Shown: positions 44,191 to 53,829 of the stretch, piece by piece
Numbering within the stretch: the first letter of the stretch is position 1
How the letters are laid out: each line of letters starts with the position of its first letter
Source: Thalassomonas sp. RHCl1
GTDB lineage: Bacteria > Pseudomonadota > Gammaproteobacteria > Enterobacterales > Alteromonadaceae
Length of the DNA stretch: 64,000 bases
Reading direction: 5' to 3'
Assembly: GCF_947387555.1 (NCBI RefSeq)
Contig: NZ_CANDNZ010000006.1
Location: 217,482-281,481, forward strand
Translations under genes and position numbers: made by a program
Notes under the pieces: model-generated
Seen by the model: only the letters and a program-made list of their open reading frames with translations
Told to the model about the DNA's origin: nothing
Databases searched by the model: none

Positions 44191-44775
44191 TTATTTACTG
44201 GCCATTAAAAATTGCCATTGCTCATTAAAGTCATCACTGGGCTTTTTGCTGAAACTCGAACGCACGTACTGGCTGATTTTACCCTCGGTGTAAGACACCA
44301 GCATATTGGCCAGCGCCTGCTCCGGGATATCAAAACCTTTGCCTTCGCGTAACTTGCGTTCACGCAATACCTGTTTGAACTGGGATTCGAGTTTTTCAAA
44401 AAACTGGTTTACCCGGATGCCTAAACGTTCATTTTCTCCCATGATGGCATCGCCGGATAAAATGCGGCACATGCCCGGGTTGCGCTCGGCAAAAATCAGC
44501 ATCACATGCAGGATATGGTGGCAGCGGATCAGGGCTTCTTTATGGTCCCCCAAGATCAAATTGATACGGGAAAAAATAGACTCTTCAATAAATTCGATTA
44601 AACCTTCGAACATCCGTGCCTTGGAAGGAAAGTGGCGATATAAAGCCGCTTCAGATACGCCTACTTCGGCCGCGAGTTTTGCCGTAGTAATACGCTGTCC
44701 CGGGCTGGTTTGTAACATCAACGCCAGGCATTCTAAAATTTGTTGCTTACGATTTGGTTTCTGATTAGCCGACAT
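44191..44775 (-). CDS. slmA: Nucleoid occlusion factor SlmA (TetR family)
   Basis: A 194-residue TetR-fold protein (E. coli SlmA 198). The helix-turn-helix is [20 protein letters not shown] with [17 protein letters not shown]; the core [20 protein letters not shown] and the C-terminal [14 protein letters not shown] are SlmA-specific. Bound at SlmA sites, it blocks FtsZ assembly over the chromosome. It lies between coaBC and pepD; in E. coli slmA is also close to coaBC (dfp). No ligand-controlled partner gene is adjacent, as expected for SlmA. Confidence 0.95.
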   Translation of the reverse strand: MSANQKPNRKQQILECLALMLQTSPGQRITTAKLAAEVGVSEAALYRHFPSKARMFEGLIEFIEESIFSRINLILGDHKEALIRCHHILHVMLIFAERNPGMCRILSGDAIMGENERLGIRVNQFFEKLESQFKQVLRERKLREGKGFDIPEQALANMLVSYTEGKISQYVRSSFSKKPSDDFNEQWQFLMASK

Positions 44776-44900
44776 ACAACTTATTTCTCTGATTTATTGT
44801 TATGGCGGACTTTGCCAAGCCCGCCTTATTTTTTGACGTGATTGTATAATGTTCTTTAGCAGCAATCCAACGTCAAACTAGGGTTATTTTACTTTAATCT

Positions 44901-46115
44901 TTATTCTGTGGATGAATTTTTTGCCTGGTAGGCTTGATTGATTATCGTTACCAGCTGGCTGGCCACTTGCTGTTTATTCGCCAAAGTAATCTCGGTGGCA
45001 GAGTCGGCGCTAAATACCGTCAGGGCGTTGTCTTCACTGTTAAAGCCCTGCCCTTCCCTGGCGACGTCGTTGGCGGCGATCAGGTCCAGTTTCTTACGGC
45101 TGAGTTTGCCGCGGGCATATTGCTCAACATCCTGGGTTTCCGCGGCAAAACCTACGGTAAAGGGACGCTGGTTCAGGGCGGCAACATCGGCGACAATATC
45201 CGGGTTTTTAACCAGTTTGAGCACCATGTCATCGGCGGTTTTTTTAATTTTTTGCGTGGCAACATCCGCCAGGCGATAATCGGCTACCGCGGCGCAGGCG
45301 ACAAAAATGCTGGCTTCGGGGGCAAGAGCCATGGCCCGTTGATGCATCTCCTGGGCGCTGTTTACCCGGATGACTTCACATCCCTGAGGGGGGGCTAAGT
45401 TTACCGGGCCTGAGATCAGGGTTACCCGGGCGCCGGCATTTGCCGCGGCGCGGGCAATGGCATAGCCCATTTTGCCTGAGCTGTGGTTGGAGATATAACG
45501 CACCGGATCTATGGCTTCCCGGGTGGGACCGGCTGTGAGCAGCCAATGCTGGCCCGCCAGGGTTTTTTCCTGATACAGCTGGCAGCAAAGCCGGGTTAAT
45601 TCTTCCGGTTCCAACATACGCCCCAGGCCGACATCGCCACAGGCCTGTTCGCCTGCACCCGGCCCCCAGAAGGTTATCTGGCGTTGTTTCAATGTCTCGA
45701 CATTGGCCTGGGTGGCATCGGCATGCCACATTTGCTGGTTCATGGCCGGGGCCAGTACTACAGGTGCGGCGCTGGCTAAACAGATGGTGCTGAGCAGGTC
45801 GTCTGCCATGCCCGCTGCCAGCCGGGCCAGGGTATTGGCACTTGCCGGGGCGATTAAAATCAGATCCGCCCATTTGGCCAGTTCAATATGGCCCATGGCC
45901 AGTTCCGCCTGCGGATCCAATAAACTGTCGGCAACCGGGTTGGCTGACACTGCCTGTAAGGTCATCGGGGTGATAAAGGCTTTCGCTCCCTGGGTCATTA
46001 CCACCCTGACATCGGCCCCCTGCTCTTTGAGCCGCCTGACGAGTTCCGGGGTTTTATAGGCTGCGATACCGCCGGTGATCCCAAGAACAATTTTTTTGTC
46101 CTGAAGAATTTGCAT
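44901..46115 (-). CDS. coaBC: Bifunctional CoaBC: PPC synthetase/decarboxylase
   Basis: A 404-residue fusion (E. coli 406). The N-terminal CoaC flavoprotein decarboxylase (about 1-185) shows [45 protein letters not shown] and the catalytic Cys in [13 protein letters not shown]. The C-terminal CoaB synthetase (about 190-400) shows [30 protein letters not shown], and [18 protein letters not shown]. It makes phosphopantetheine from phosphopantothenate and cysteine for CoA. CoaD, the next enzyme, is encoded at 50630. Divergent from radC with about 100 bases of shared promoter region. Confidence 0.97.
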   Translation of the reverse strand: MQILQDKKIVLGITGGIAAYKTPELVRRLKEQGADVRVVMTQGAKAFITPMTLQAVSANPVADSLLDPQAELAMGHIELAKWADLILIAPASANTLARLAAGMADDLLSTICLASAAPVVLAPAMNQQMWHADATQANVETLKQRQITFWGPGAGEQACGDVGLGRMLEPEELTRLCCQLYQEKTLAGQHWLLTAGPTREAIDPVRYISNHSSGKMGYAIARAAANAGARVTLISGPVNLAPPQGCEVIRVNSAQEMHQRAMALAPEASIFVACAAVADYRLADVATQKIKKTADDMVLKLVKNPDIVADVAALNQRPFTVGFAAETQDVEQYARGKLSRKKLDLIAANDVAREGQGFNSEDNALTVFSADSATEITLANKQQVASQLVTIINQAYQAKNSSTE

Positions 46116-46216
46116 AACCTGCTAATCTTAAAAATGTTTGCTGACAAGATAACATTATTGACGGTAAAAATCTCTTACCTATCGCTTTCTATCACTGCAA
46201 GATTACGGAATAACTT

Positions 46217-46891
46217 ATGTTAAAGGACTTGCCTGATCTCGAACGCCCCAGAGAAAAGTTACTGCATTTAGGGGCGGAAAGTTTAACCGATGCCGAGCTG
46301 CTGGCGATTTTTTTAAGAACCGGGGTCAAAGGCTGCCATGTGGTGGAGCTGGCGCAGCAGCTGCTGAAGAATTTTGGCAGTATTTCCGGGATATACCGGG
46401 CGGAGCACGATGAGTTTTGCCAACAACACGGTTTGGGCAGTGCCAAATTTGTGCAGTTGCAGGCTTGCCTGGAAATGTCGAAGCGTTATCTGGCGGAGCA
46501 AATGAACAACGGGCAGGAGCTGCTTTCCTCCCAGGCGACCCGGGATTATTTAATTGCTGAATTACGCCATGAAACCCGGGAGATTTTTGCCGTGTTATAT
46601 CTCAACAATCAGCATCAGGTATTGAAATTCGAACGCTTGTTTTTTGGCACTGTCGATGCGGCGGCGGTTTATCCGCGTATCGTCGTTGAGCAGGCGATAA
46701 AACATCATGCCGCGGCGGTGATCCTCAGCCATAACCATCCCTCCGGCCTGGCCGAAGCCAGTATTGCCGATAAACAAATCACTCAAAGACTGATTCAGGC
46801 GTTAAATTTAGTGGATATCCGGGTGCTGGATCACATGATAGTGGCCGGAGGTCATTGCTACTCCTTCGCCGAACACGGTGAGCTGGGTTAG
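46217..46891 (+). CDS. radC: RadC-family JAB/MPN protein
   Basis: A 224-residue RadC protein. The N-terminal helix-hairpin-helix region (RPREKLLHLGAESLTDAELL, AIFLRTGVKG) is followed by the JAMM metal domain, with the signature SHNHPSGLAEASIADKQIT (His, His and Asp ligands) and the end DHMIVAGGHCYSFAEHG. Despite its name its role in repair is doubtful; the biochemical function is unknown. In E. coli it also lies between dfp and rpmB. Here three extra genes separate it from rpmB. Confidence 0.93.
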   Translation: MLKDLPDLERPREKLLHLGAESLTDAELLAIFLRTGVKGCHVVELAQQLLKNFGSISGIYRAEHDEFCQQHGLGSAKFVQLQACLEMSKRYLAEQMNNGQELLSSQATRDYLIAELRHETREIFAVLYLNNQHQVLKFERLFFGTVDAAAVYPRIVVEQAIKHHAAAVILSHNHPSGLAEASIADKQITQRLIQALNLVDIRVLDHMIVAGGHCYSFAEHGELG

Positions 46892-47056
46892 CCCTTTTGA
46901 AGGGAAAATAAGCGAAAAAGCCACTAAAAAGCCTGAAAATTTGCAAGCTGGGAATATGGCTATTAGCTTTATAGTTAGGGCTAATTAACATGTGATTGAT
47001 TTTTGTGCGCGTTAGATGAATTAAATGCATTGAGTTAATGACGAGAGGGTAACCTG

Positions 47057-47362
47057 ATGAGAGATGGTAGCAGTTTAGATATCGAACGCCGGGGGGCTTT
47101 TCGACTGGATATGGAAAAAGAAATGGTGGATGTTGGCTGGACCGATGGCGGTGGTCAGCAATACCAGAAAAAAGTCACTTGTGTTGACTTTTCCCGTACC
47201 GGCGTCAGGCTCGATAGTGATCAACCTATTCCGCTGGAGACAAAAACCCATATCCTGTTTAAAGCGGCGAGTCCCGGGAGCAAATCTATGACAGGGAAAG
47301 TTGTCCGCTGTAAAAAGCAAGACAATGGCTGGTTTGAAATTGCATTACAGTTAGATGATTAG
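47057..47362 (+). CDS. PilZ-domain protein (probable c-di-GMP receptor)
   Basis: A 101-residue single-domain protein. The cyclic-di-GMP binding signature is visible: arginine pair and third Arg in ERRGAFRL (RxxxR) and DFSRTG (D/NxSxxG), followed by beta strands (KTHILFKA, GKVVRCKKQDNGWFEIALQL). It should bind c-di-GMP and act through protein contacts. It lies 57 bases before the ParA-type gene on the same strand. The ribosome site GAGAGG (47043-47048) precedes ATG 47057. Function in the cassette is inferred from position only. Confidence 0.8.
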   Translation: MRDGSSLDIERRGAFRLDMEKEMVDVGWTDGGGQQYQKKVTCVDFSRTGVRLDSDQPIPLETKTHILFKAASPGSKSMTGKVVRCKKQDNGWFEIALQLDD

Positions 47363-47419
47363 TCTTTGGCTATACTAAACGAATAAATCCCCGGCAGGTG
47401 ACCATAAAGGACTGGCGAT

Positions 47420-48088
47420 ATGATGATATTAGTGGGTGGTGAAAAAGGTGGTAGCGGCAAGAGCTGCCTGGCGCAAAATCTGGCGGTATTCTTTGCCCGG
47501 GAAAAGGATGCCATTGTGCTTATGGTAGACTGTGATCCGCAAAGAACCACTTCAGACTGGATCCAGGCGCGCAATACCGATCCGACCCTGCCCGCCATTA
47601 ACTGCATTCAACTCTACGGTAAAATTCGCAATGATTTACTGAGCCTGAATCAGCATTACGATCATGTGATTGTCGATTGCGGCGGCCAGGACAACCTGGC
47701 ATTGCGCGCCGCGATGTCGGTTGCAGATCATGTGATCATTCCCTTAAGGCCCAAGCGCCGGGATTTGAAAACCGTGGCCCATATGGAAGATATGCTCAGT
47801 ACCTGTAAGATGGTTAACCCGAAAATGCTCGCCTCTTTTGTCATTACTCAGTGTCCTTCTTTACCCAATCAGGCCAGCCGTATTTTGGAAGCAAAAGAAG
47901 TGTGCAGCTCTTATGGTATTAATGTACTCGATGCCGTGACCTTTAGCCGCAATGTCTATGATGACAGCGAAGAAAAAGGTTCTTCGGTACTGGAAATCGA
48001 TGCCGAGGGAAAAGCGGCCGGCGAAATCATTGCTATTGCCGAAGAGATACTGGCGATGAAACCGGACAACTCGCATGAGTTTAACTGA
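47420..48088 (+). CDS. ParA-family ATPase
   Basis: A 222-residue ParA/MinD-type ATPase. The deviant Walker A is GEKGGSGKS (both lysines, 9 and 14), the switch I region is DCDPQRTTSDWIQAR, and Walker B/switch II is HVIVDCGGQDNLALRAA. No N-terminal DNA-binding domain is present, so it resembles the small type Ib ParA of plasmids and orphan positioning ATPases. The next gene, a ribbon-helix-helix protein, overlaps its 3' end by 14 bases, like plasmid parFG pairs. A second ATG at 47423 is equally possible. Inserted between radC and rpmB, both housekeeping genes. Confidence 0.88.
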   Translation: MMILVGGEKGGSGKSCLAQNLAVFFAREKDAIVLMVDCDPQRTTSDWIQARNTDPTLPAINCIQLYGKIRNDLLSLNQHYDHVIVDCGGQDNLALRAAMSVADHVIIPLRPKRRDLKTVAHMEDMLSTCKMVNPKMLASFVITQCPSLPNQASRILEAKEVCSSYGINVLDAVTFSRNVYDDSEEKGSSVLEIDAEGKAAGEIIAIAEEILAMKPDNSHEFN

Positions 48089-48467
48089 TCTTAAAAAGTC
48101 GAAAAAACCGACCGGGAAAAAGAAAAACTTCACCGTGGATGAATTTATTTCTGATGCGGAAAATTACGCCAAAGGTCAGCCGGAGATAGTAAGCAGTGAT
48201 GCCGAGCTGAAAGAGCCGTTAAGTCTGTCCCAGGCCATTGCCGTGGCCGAAAAACATCTCGCCCAAAAAGAAGAGCAGCAAAAGCCCGCCAAACCTTTTC
48301 GCCATGCGACTTTTACTTTAAGCGAAGAAGCGATAGCGCAGTTACAGCTGTTGGCCAATGAAAGTAAGCTGGCCAAATCCCATATTATCCGCATCCTGAT
48401 TGCCGAGTTATGCAGCCAGGAGCAGCATGAGCAATTGAAAAAGCTGCTGTCATCTGATACTAATTGA
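48075..48467 (+). CDS. Ribbon-helix-helix partner of the ParA-type ATPase
   Basis: A 130-residue protein. The N-terminus is Lys-rich and disordered-looking (LKKSKKPTGKKKNFTVDEF), a charged linker follows, and the C-terminus (about 95-128) is a ribbon-helix-helix DNA-binding unit: HATFTLSEEAIAQLQLLANE then KSHIIRILIAEL. Type Ib partition systems use such proteins (ParG/ParF partner) as centromere binders whose basic N-terminal tail stimulates the ATPase. The 14-base overlap with the ParA gene supports coexpression. Alternatively it is a cargo-adaptor or an autoregulator. Confidence 0.7.
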   Translation: MSLTDLKKSKKPTGKKKNFTVDEFISDAENYAKGQPEIVSSDAELKEPLSLSQAIAVAEKHLAQKEEQQKPAKPFRHATFTLSEEAIAQLQLLANESKLAKSHIIRILIAELCSQEQHEQLKKLLSSDTN

Positions 48468-48692
48468 AGCCGCCGGGGCGGTTTTCATTGCTGTCACCCT
48501 CAGTTTTTTGATGCTAGCCGGCAAGAAATCCCGGTGTAAATTTGTCCATATAGACGTATTAAACAGCAATATTTGTTGCAAAAACTCGCGATTTCTTTGG
48601 CTTTTATTTTTGTAATTTATTGAAATAATTAGTTAAATATATAGTTTTCACTTGTGGGCAGAGAAAAGCTGGCATTCATCATTTAGTTTCTC
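48468..48692. other. Non-coding region upstream of rpmB
   Basis: The 311-base gap between the RHH gene and rpmB is AT-rich. No repeated iteron-like array that could serve as a centromere for the ParA/RHH pair is visible by eye. Its 3' part contains the ribosomal-protein promoter. Confidence 0.5.
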
Positions 48693-48698
48693 TATAAT
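48693..48698 (+). promoter_or_regulatory. -10 box of the rpmB-rpmG promoter
   Basis: Perfect TATAAT at 48693-48698, about 80 bases before rpmB, with a poor -35 (TGGCAT-like) upstream and a preceding AT-rich stretch (48595-48650) that could act as an UP element. Confidence 0.6.
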
Positions 48699-48778
48699 AT
48701 GCCACCTTTTTCAGGATCCCAAGGCGACGGCCGTGGGGCAAGATAGCTCGAGCTGAAATTAATTTTGGAGTGACTCAC

Positions 48779-49015
48779 ATGTCTAAAGTTTGCCAAGTAA
48801 CAGGCAAAAAACCAGTCGTAGGGAACAACCGTTCTCACGCAAGAAACGCAACTCGTCGTCGTTTCTTACCGAACCTTCAATCTCACCGTTTTTGGGTTGA
48901 AAGTGAAAATCGTTTCGTTAAATTACGTTTAACCCCTAAAGGTATGCGTATTATCGATAAAAAAGGCATCGATGCTGTATTAGCAGACATCCGTGCTCGC
49001 GGCGAAAAAGTTTAA
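48779..49015 (+). CDS. rpmB: 50S ribosomal protein L28 (bL28)
   Basis: A 78-residue protein from ATG 48779: [20 protein letters not shown], then [18 protein letters not shown] and the end DIRARGEKV, matching bL28 along its full length. A GTG further upstream is not needed: GGAG (48767-48770) fits ATG 48779. It is followed after 9 bases by rpmG, as in most gammaproteobacteria. Confidence 0.97.
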   Translation: MSKVCQVTGKKPVVGNNRSHARNATRRRFLPNLQSHRFWVESENRFVKLRLTPKGMRIIDKKGIDAVLADIRARGEKV

Positions 49016-49024
49016 GGAATTATT

Positions 49025-49180
49025 ATGCGTGATAAAATTCGTTTAGTTTCCAGCGCCGGTACAGGTCATTTTTATACTACTGATAAGAATAAAAAGACTA
49101 TGCCTGAAAAAATGGAAATCAAAAAGTTTGATCCAAAAGCACGTAAGCACGTGATGTACAAAGAAGCTAAAATCAAGTAA
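49025..49180 (+). CDS. rpmG: 50S ribosomal protein L33 (bL33)
   Basis: A 51-residue protein: [40 protein letters not shown], ending KEAKIK. This matches bL33 lacking the zinc cysteines (the C- form common in gammaproteobacteria). It begins nine bases after rpmB with AAGGAA as ribosome site and ends before a terminator. Confidence 0.96.
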   Translation: MRDKIRLVSSAGTGHFYTTDKNKKTMPEKMEIKKFDPKARKHVMYKEAKIK

Positions 49181-49196
49181 TTTTGGCTTTCTTGAC

Positions 49197-49223
49197 AAAA
49201 ACCCGGTTTTTACCGGGTTTTTT
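49197..49223 (+). terminator. Terminator after rpmG
   Basis: Stem AAACCCGGT/ACCGGGTTT with a TTTT loop, followed by a T run. Confidence 0.9.
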
Positions 49224-49276
49224 ATTGCCTGAAATTCAGTATCATTAAGCTATTGGTAAACGAGACAGGTGTAGGG

Positions 49277-49756
49277 ATGAAGTTATCACGGGCCGGCTGG
49301 AATAATGTCATTATTTTTTCTGTTATGGGGATGATTTTACTGATCAACCAGATGAACAAAGGTCTGATGGAGCCGGGAGAAGCTGACAGCGGTCAGGAAG
49401 TTTATATGATTGACCGCCACAGTGCGATCTTAACCCTGGAAGTCAACCAGCAGCTCCTGATTGAACGTATCGGCCGTACCTGGCGTGCAACCCCCGCGAT
49501 AATAACCGGCCAGGCACTGGATCAGATGATGCTGGCCTGGCAGGACAACAGCGGCACTGTGGTGGAGGCGCCGGCAGGGCTGGAACAGAGCTCTGCCGTG
49601 GTGGTAACCGTCCATCTGGCGGGACAGGAGCAACCTCAGGTGTTTAGCCTTTATCCCGTGTCTGAACAGCTGTTTCTTTATCATCACAGCCATAAGAGCT
49701 GGTTGTCTTTACCCTTACCTATCTACCGGCAGTTATTACCGCCGTCCCTGTTGTAG
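49277..49756 (+). CDS. Conserved-looking single-pass membrane protein, function unknown
   Basis: A 159-residue protein from ATG 49277 (MKLSRAGWNNVIIFSVMGMI); an upstream TTG in the same frame lacks support. One N-terminal transmembrane helix (about 10-28) is followed by a periplasmic-looking domain of beta strands (EVYMIDRHSAILTLEVNQQL, RTWRATPAIITG, VFSLYPVSEQLFLYH). No family is recognised. It ends nine bases before mutM on the same strand, so they may be cotranscribed. Confidence 0.7.
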   Translation: MKLSRAGWNNVIIFSVMGMILLINQMNKGLMEPGEADSGQEVYMIDRHSAILTLEVNQQLLIERIGRTWRATPAIITGQALDQMMLAWQDNSGTVVEAPAGLEQSSAVVVTVHLAGQEQPQVFSLYPVSEQLFLYHHSHKSWLSLPLPIYRQLLPPSLL

Positions 49757-49765
49757 TGAGTATTT

Positions 49766-50581
49766 ATGCCCGAATTACCCGAAGTTGAAGTGTGCCGTTT
49801 GGGGATCAGTCCCCATATTCTCGATCAGCAAGTCACCGATGTGATTGTGCGCAATGCCAGGCTGCGCTGGCCGATCCCCGATGAGGTCAAGTTGTTGGTG
49901 GGCCATAAAGTGCAGGCGGTGGATCGCCGCTCCAAATATCTGTTGATCCGCTTTGAAACCGGCACCTTAGTGTTACATTTAGGCATGTCGGGTACTATCC
50001 GGGTGATCAGGGCAGATACGCCGGTGGCTAAACATGATCATTTTGACCTGGTGTTTGGCCACAACAGTGCGTTGCGCCTTAATGATCCCCGGCGATTCGG
50101 CGCGGTATTATGGCTGGATCAGCATCAGGATGATTTGGGGCTGTTAAGCAAGTTGGGACCGGAGCCGCTCAGTGACGATTTTGCTCATGGTTATCTTTAC
50201 AGCAAGGCCAAAAACCGCAAAGTAGCCATTAAAACCCTGCTGATGAACAACCAAATCGTGGTCGGGGTCGGTAATATCTACGCCAATGAAGCCCTGTTCC
50301 AGGCGGGCATTTTACCGACTACACCGGCCAATACCCTGAGCGAGCAGCGCCTGGATAAATTAACGGATATTATCAAGGAAGTGCTGAAAGCGGCGATCAA
50401 GCAGGGGGGCACCACCTTAAAAGACTTTACCCAGGCGGACGGGCGCCCGGGGTATTTTGCCCAGTCACTTTTTGTTTATGGCCGGGCCGGAGAGCCTTGC
50501 CTGCAGTGCAGCAGTGAGTTGCTGGAAGTAAGGCAGGGTAACCGCAGTTCTGTGTATTGTCCCAGCTGCCAAAAGGATTAA
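49766..50581 (+). CDS. mutM: Formamidopyrimidine-DNA glycosylase MutM
   Basis: A 271-residue Fpg (E. coli 269). The catalytic N-terminus MPELPEVEVCR (Pro1 after Met removal, Glu2) is intact, with the active lysine in VDRRSKYLL, HLGMSGTIRV, the helix-two-turn-helix NNQIVVGVGNIYANEALF, the beta-hairpin region GGTTLKDF and the C-terminal zinc finger CLQCSSEL...CPSCQ. It excises 8-oxoguanine and formamidopyrimidines. Order rpmB-rpmG-mutM-coaD matches E. coli. Confidence 0.97.
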   Translation: MPELPEVEVCRLGISPHILDQQVTDVIVRNARLRWPIPDEVKLLVGHKVQAVDRRSKYLLIRFETGTLVLHLGMSGTIRVIRADTPVAKHDHFDLVFGHNSALRLNDPRRFGAVLWLDQHQDDLGLLSKLGPEPLSDDFAHGYLYSKAKNRKVAIKTLLMNNQIVVGVGNIYANEALFQAGILPTTPANTLSEQRLDKLTDIIKEVLKAAIKQGGTTLKDFTQADGRPGYFAQSLFVYGRAGEPCLQCSSELLEVRQGNRSSVYCPSCQKD

Positions 50582-50629
50582 GGGCCAATACTTTTGGCAA
50601 CCGGTTTAACTGCTTTACGGTAAGTCTCT

Positions 50630-51250
<621 letters not shown>

Positions 51251-51280
51251 TTACTGTGGGCATTATAAGAAGATAATAAT

Positions 51281-51937
51281 ATGAAGACGCGTGATAAAAT
51301 AATACAAGCAAGTATTGCATTATTTAACGAGCAAGGGGAGCGTAATGTAACGACCAATCATATTGCTGCCCATCTCGGTATCAGTCCGGGTAACCTTTAT
51401 TATCATTTTCGCAATAAAGAAGACATCATCTTATCTATTTATGAAGAATATGCCCGCAACCTGGTATTAGAGACTTTCCCTCAGGTCTCTCCTGACGTAA
51501 AACCCCTGGATGCCATCATTCTTTATATGGATGCCGTGTTCCAGGCGATGATGAAATTCCGATTTTTCTACAGTAACTTACCTGTGCTGCTGGCGAAAAA
51601 TCCGAGTTTGCGCGATAAGTATGTCAGCGTACAGCAATCCATCGCCGAGCGGGTCAGTCAGTTGCTGGTGTCCCTGCGCGATGCCGATATGATGGACTTT
51701 GATGTCGAAGAGCTGCCGGACATTGTCAGTATCTTACGTCTGGTGAATACCTTTTGGATCAGCTTCTACCAGACCCAGAATATCGATGTTGAGATCAACG
51801 ATGCGGTCTTCTATCAGGGAGTGCTAAAAATCCTGGTGATCATCCGTCCCTATATTACAGAATCTGCCATGCCTGAATTTCTCAAAGCCAGAGAAATGTA
51901 TCAGCAACGTTATATGAATGCCCTGCATGCGGCTTAG
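51281..51937 (+). CDS. TetR/AcrR-family transcriptional regulator
   Basis: A 218-residue regulator with a standard N-terminal TetR helix-turn-helix (residues 1-50: KIIQASIALFNEQGERNVTT, HLGISPGNLYYHFRNKEDII). The ligand-binding domain (about 60-210) contains MMKFRFFYSNLPVLLAKNP, a pattern seen in a group of TetR proteins conserved in marine gammaproteobacteria next to LPS or coaD genes. Ligand and targets are unknown. Transcribed away from coaD and convergent with kdkA, so it does not obviously control a divergent operon. Confidence 0.88.
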   Translation: MKTRDKIIQASIALFNEQGERNVTTNHIAAHLGISPGNLYYHFRNKEDIILSIYEEYARNLVLETFPQVSPDVKPLDAIILYMDAVFQAMMKFRFFYSNLPVLLAKNPSLRDKYVSVQQSIAERVSQLLVSLRDADMMDFDVEELPDIVSILRLVNTFWISFYQTQNIDVEINDAVFYQGVLKILVIIRPYITESAMPEFLKAREMYQQRYMNALHAA

Positions 51938-51948
51938 GGCATAAAACA

Positions 51949-52695
51949 CTATTGACCTTGTTGGTAACCCTGCATCAGCATGTGCCAGTGTTGTTCCTGC
52001 CAGTGAAAACCGGGTATTTTATGTTGTTCTTTGCGAAAAGATCTCAGTAACCTCTCCATATTCGCCTGCTGCCAGCTTGGCTTGACGGTGCGTTGTTCGC
52101 CGCGGTCAAAATCGATCAGGAACACCTTATTTCTCTGGTCCAATAAAATATTGTGGCTATTTAAATCGTGGTGGTAGATGCCGTGATCATGAAAGCGCCG
52201 TATGGTAGCGCCGATATCAGCCCAAATGCTTTCATCAAGACTTTGCTCGCTTAATATACCCACCAAATCCCGGGCATCTTGAATGCGGGTGGACAGCAGA
52301 TCGGCGCGGTAAAACAGTCCCTGACGTTTCACCCTGTAGGCTACGGGCTGGGGCGCCGGTAAGCCCAGTTGCTCTAAGATTAACAGTAAGGAAAACTCCC
52401 GGGCCGCCCGGGTATTTTTTTGTCCGCTAAACCAGTAGCTGTCTTTGTTAAATTTGCCGATCAAGCCGCCGCGGTAATAATGCCTGAGCACCCATTGTTG
52501 TCCCTGGTGTGAGATGAACCAGGTGGTGCCTCTGCCCTGGGCGCTGCCGCTGACGGCATTAAGTTGTTGCCAGTAATTTTCGCTGAGCATTTCCGGGGAA
52601 AAATCGGCGATTTTTGCTTCGTCAAAGACACAGTAGATATTTTCCTGCTGTAAAACTTTTTCCCGGCAAGGTTTTACAATTGCTGGCTGGTTCAA
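51949..52695 (-). CDS. kdkA: 3-deoxy-D-manno-octulosonic acid kinase KdkA
   Basis: A 248-residue protein-kinase-fold enzyme. Visible: QWVLRHYYRGGLIGKF, DSYWFSGQKNTRAAREF, LPAPQPVAY and the catalytic loop/metal site YHHDLNSHNILLD then FLIDFDRGE. KdkA phosphorylates the single Kdo residue of lipid A-Kdo in organisms whose core carries Kdo-phosphate (Vibrio, Haemophilus and relatives). Neighbouring waaA and a GT9 glycosyltransferase fit an LPS-core locus. Divergent from the GT9 gene with 50 bases between. Confidence 0.92.
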   Translation of the reverse strand: MNQPAIVKPCREKVLQQENIYCVFDEAKIADFSPEMLSENYWQQLNAVSGSAQGRGTTWFISHQGQQWVLRHYYRGGLIGKFNKDSYWFSGQKNTRAAREFSLLLILEQLGLPAPQPVAYRVKRQGLFYRADLLSTRIQDARDLVGILSEQSLDESIWADIGATIRRFHDHGIYHHDLNSHNILLDQRNKVFLIDFDRGEQRTVKPSWQQANMERLLRSFRKEQHKIPGFHWQEQHWHMLMQGYQQGQ

Positions 52696-52745
52696 GATAA
52701 TAGCCCTAATTTTTCAATTCAGCTGCCTATTGTGGTGATTCCTTA

Positions 52746-53813
52746 ATGCCGGGTCAAATAACTGCTCCAAAAAATTTATGTTTATTACGTTTATCTGCTA
52801 TTGGTGATGTTTGTCATGCCGTGGCTATGGTGCAGCATATTCAGCGCCATTGGCCCGAGACGAAAATTACCTGGGTAATAGGTAAGATAGAAGCCAGTTT
52901 GCTGCAGGGACTGGACAACGTAGAGTTTGTTATTTTTGATAAAAAAGCGGGTCTGCAAGGTTACCGGGATCTGCGTGCCCAGCTTAAACAACGCAAGTTT
53001 GATTTGTTACTGCATATGCAGGTCGCCTTAAGGGCCAGTCTGGCCAGTTTATGTATCCCCGCCAAGGTTAAAATCGGTTTTGACCGCAAGCGCGCCATCG
53101 AAGGACAATGGCTGTTTACCAACAAGCGCATTGCTGCCCAGGAGCATCCCCATGTGCTGGACGGCTTTATGGGTTTTGCCCGGGCCCTTGGCTTGGAACC
53201 GGCCCGTCCGCAATGGCAGATGCCGATCACAGATCAGGATATGCTCTGGGCCAGTGAGCAATTTAGCGGTGAGCGGCCGCTGGCGGTGATATGTCCTGCC
53301 GCCAGCAAGGCTGAGCGTAACTGGCATGCCAAGGGTTATGCACAGGCGGCGGATCATTTGGCGCAGCTGGGTTTTTTACCTGTGATCTGCGGCGGTCCTA
53401 CTGAACTTGAGCAGCAACTGGCCACAGAAATCAGTAAGTTGAGCAAGACCCGGGTAGAAAACCTGGTGGGCAAAACCAGTTTAAAACAGCTGCTGGCGGT
53501 GCTTAAGCTGGCGCACCTGGTGATAGCCCCGGATACCGGGCCGGCGCATATGGCAGTCACTGTCGGTACCCCGGTAATAGGTTTATACGCCCACAGCAAC
53601 CCGCACCGCACCGGTCCCTATTTGTTTCAGCAATATGTGGTCAGCTGTTACCAGCAGGCGGTGCAAAAACAATATGGTAAACCCCTGAGCAAACTTCCCT
53701 GGGGTGTCAGGGCCAAAGGCAGCGATTTGATGAATGACATCACCATAGAGCAGGTGAAAGATAAAATTCGCCAGCTGATCGCCGATCATTATCCACAATT
53801 GAGCCAGTTGTAA
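52746..53813 (+). CDS. GT9-family (heptosyltransferase-like) glycosyltransferase
   Basis: A 355-residue GT9 glycosyltransferase. N-terminal lobe: LCLLRLSAIGDVCHAVAMVQ (a heptosyltransferase hallmark), ITWVIGKIEASLL, FDLLLHMQVALRASL. C-terminal lobe: AVICPAASKAERNWHAKGYA and LVIAPDTGPAHMAVTVGTPV, the ADP-heptose binding motif (DTGPxH). It probably transfers heptose onto the Kdo region of the LPS inner core, next to WaaA and KdkA. Which heptosyltransferase (WaaC-like) it is cannot be fixed from sequence. Confidence 0.9.
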   Translation: MPGQITAPKNLCLLRLSAIGDVCHAVAMVQHIQRHWPETKITWVIGKIEASLLQGLDNVEFVIFDKKAGLQGYRDLRAQLKQRKFDLLLHMQVALRASLASLCIPAKVKIGFDRKRAIEGQWLFTNKRIAAQEHPHVLDGFMGFARALGLEPARPQWQMPITDQDMLWASEQFSGERPLAVICPAASKAERNWHAKGYAQAADHLAQLGFLPVICGGPTELEQQLATEISKLSKTRVENLVGKTSLKQLLAVLKLAHLVIAPDTGPAHMAVTVGTPVIGLYAHSNPHRTGPYLFQQYVVSCYQQAVQKQYGKPLSKLPWGVRAKGSDLMNDITIEQVKDKIRQLIADHYPQLSQL

Positions 53814-53829
53814 ACGTCAATGAAGGTCT

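Noticed and set aside
47057-48467. Integrated plasmid or phage origin
   Set aside because: Only ParA/RHH resemble plasmid genes; there is no replication protein, integrase, attachment repeat or tRNA beside them.
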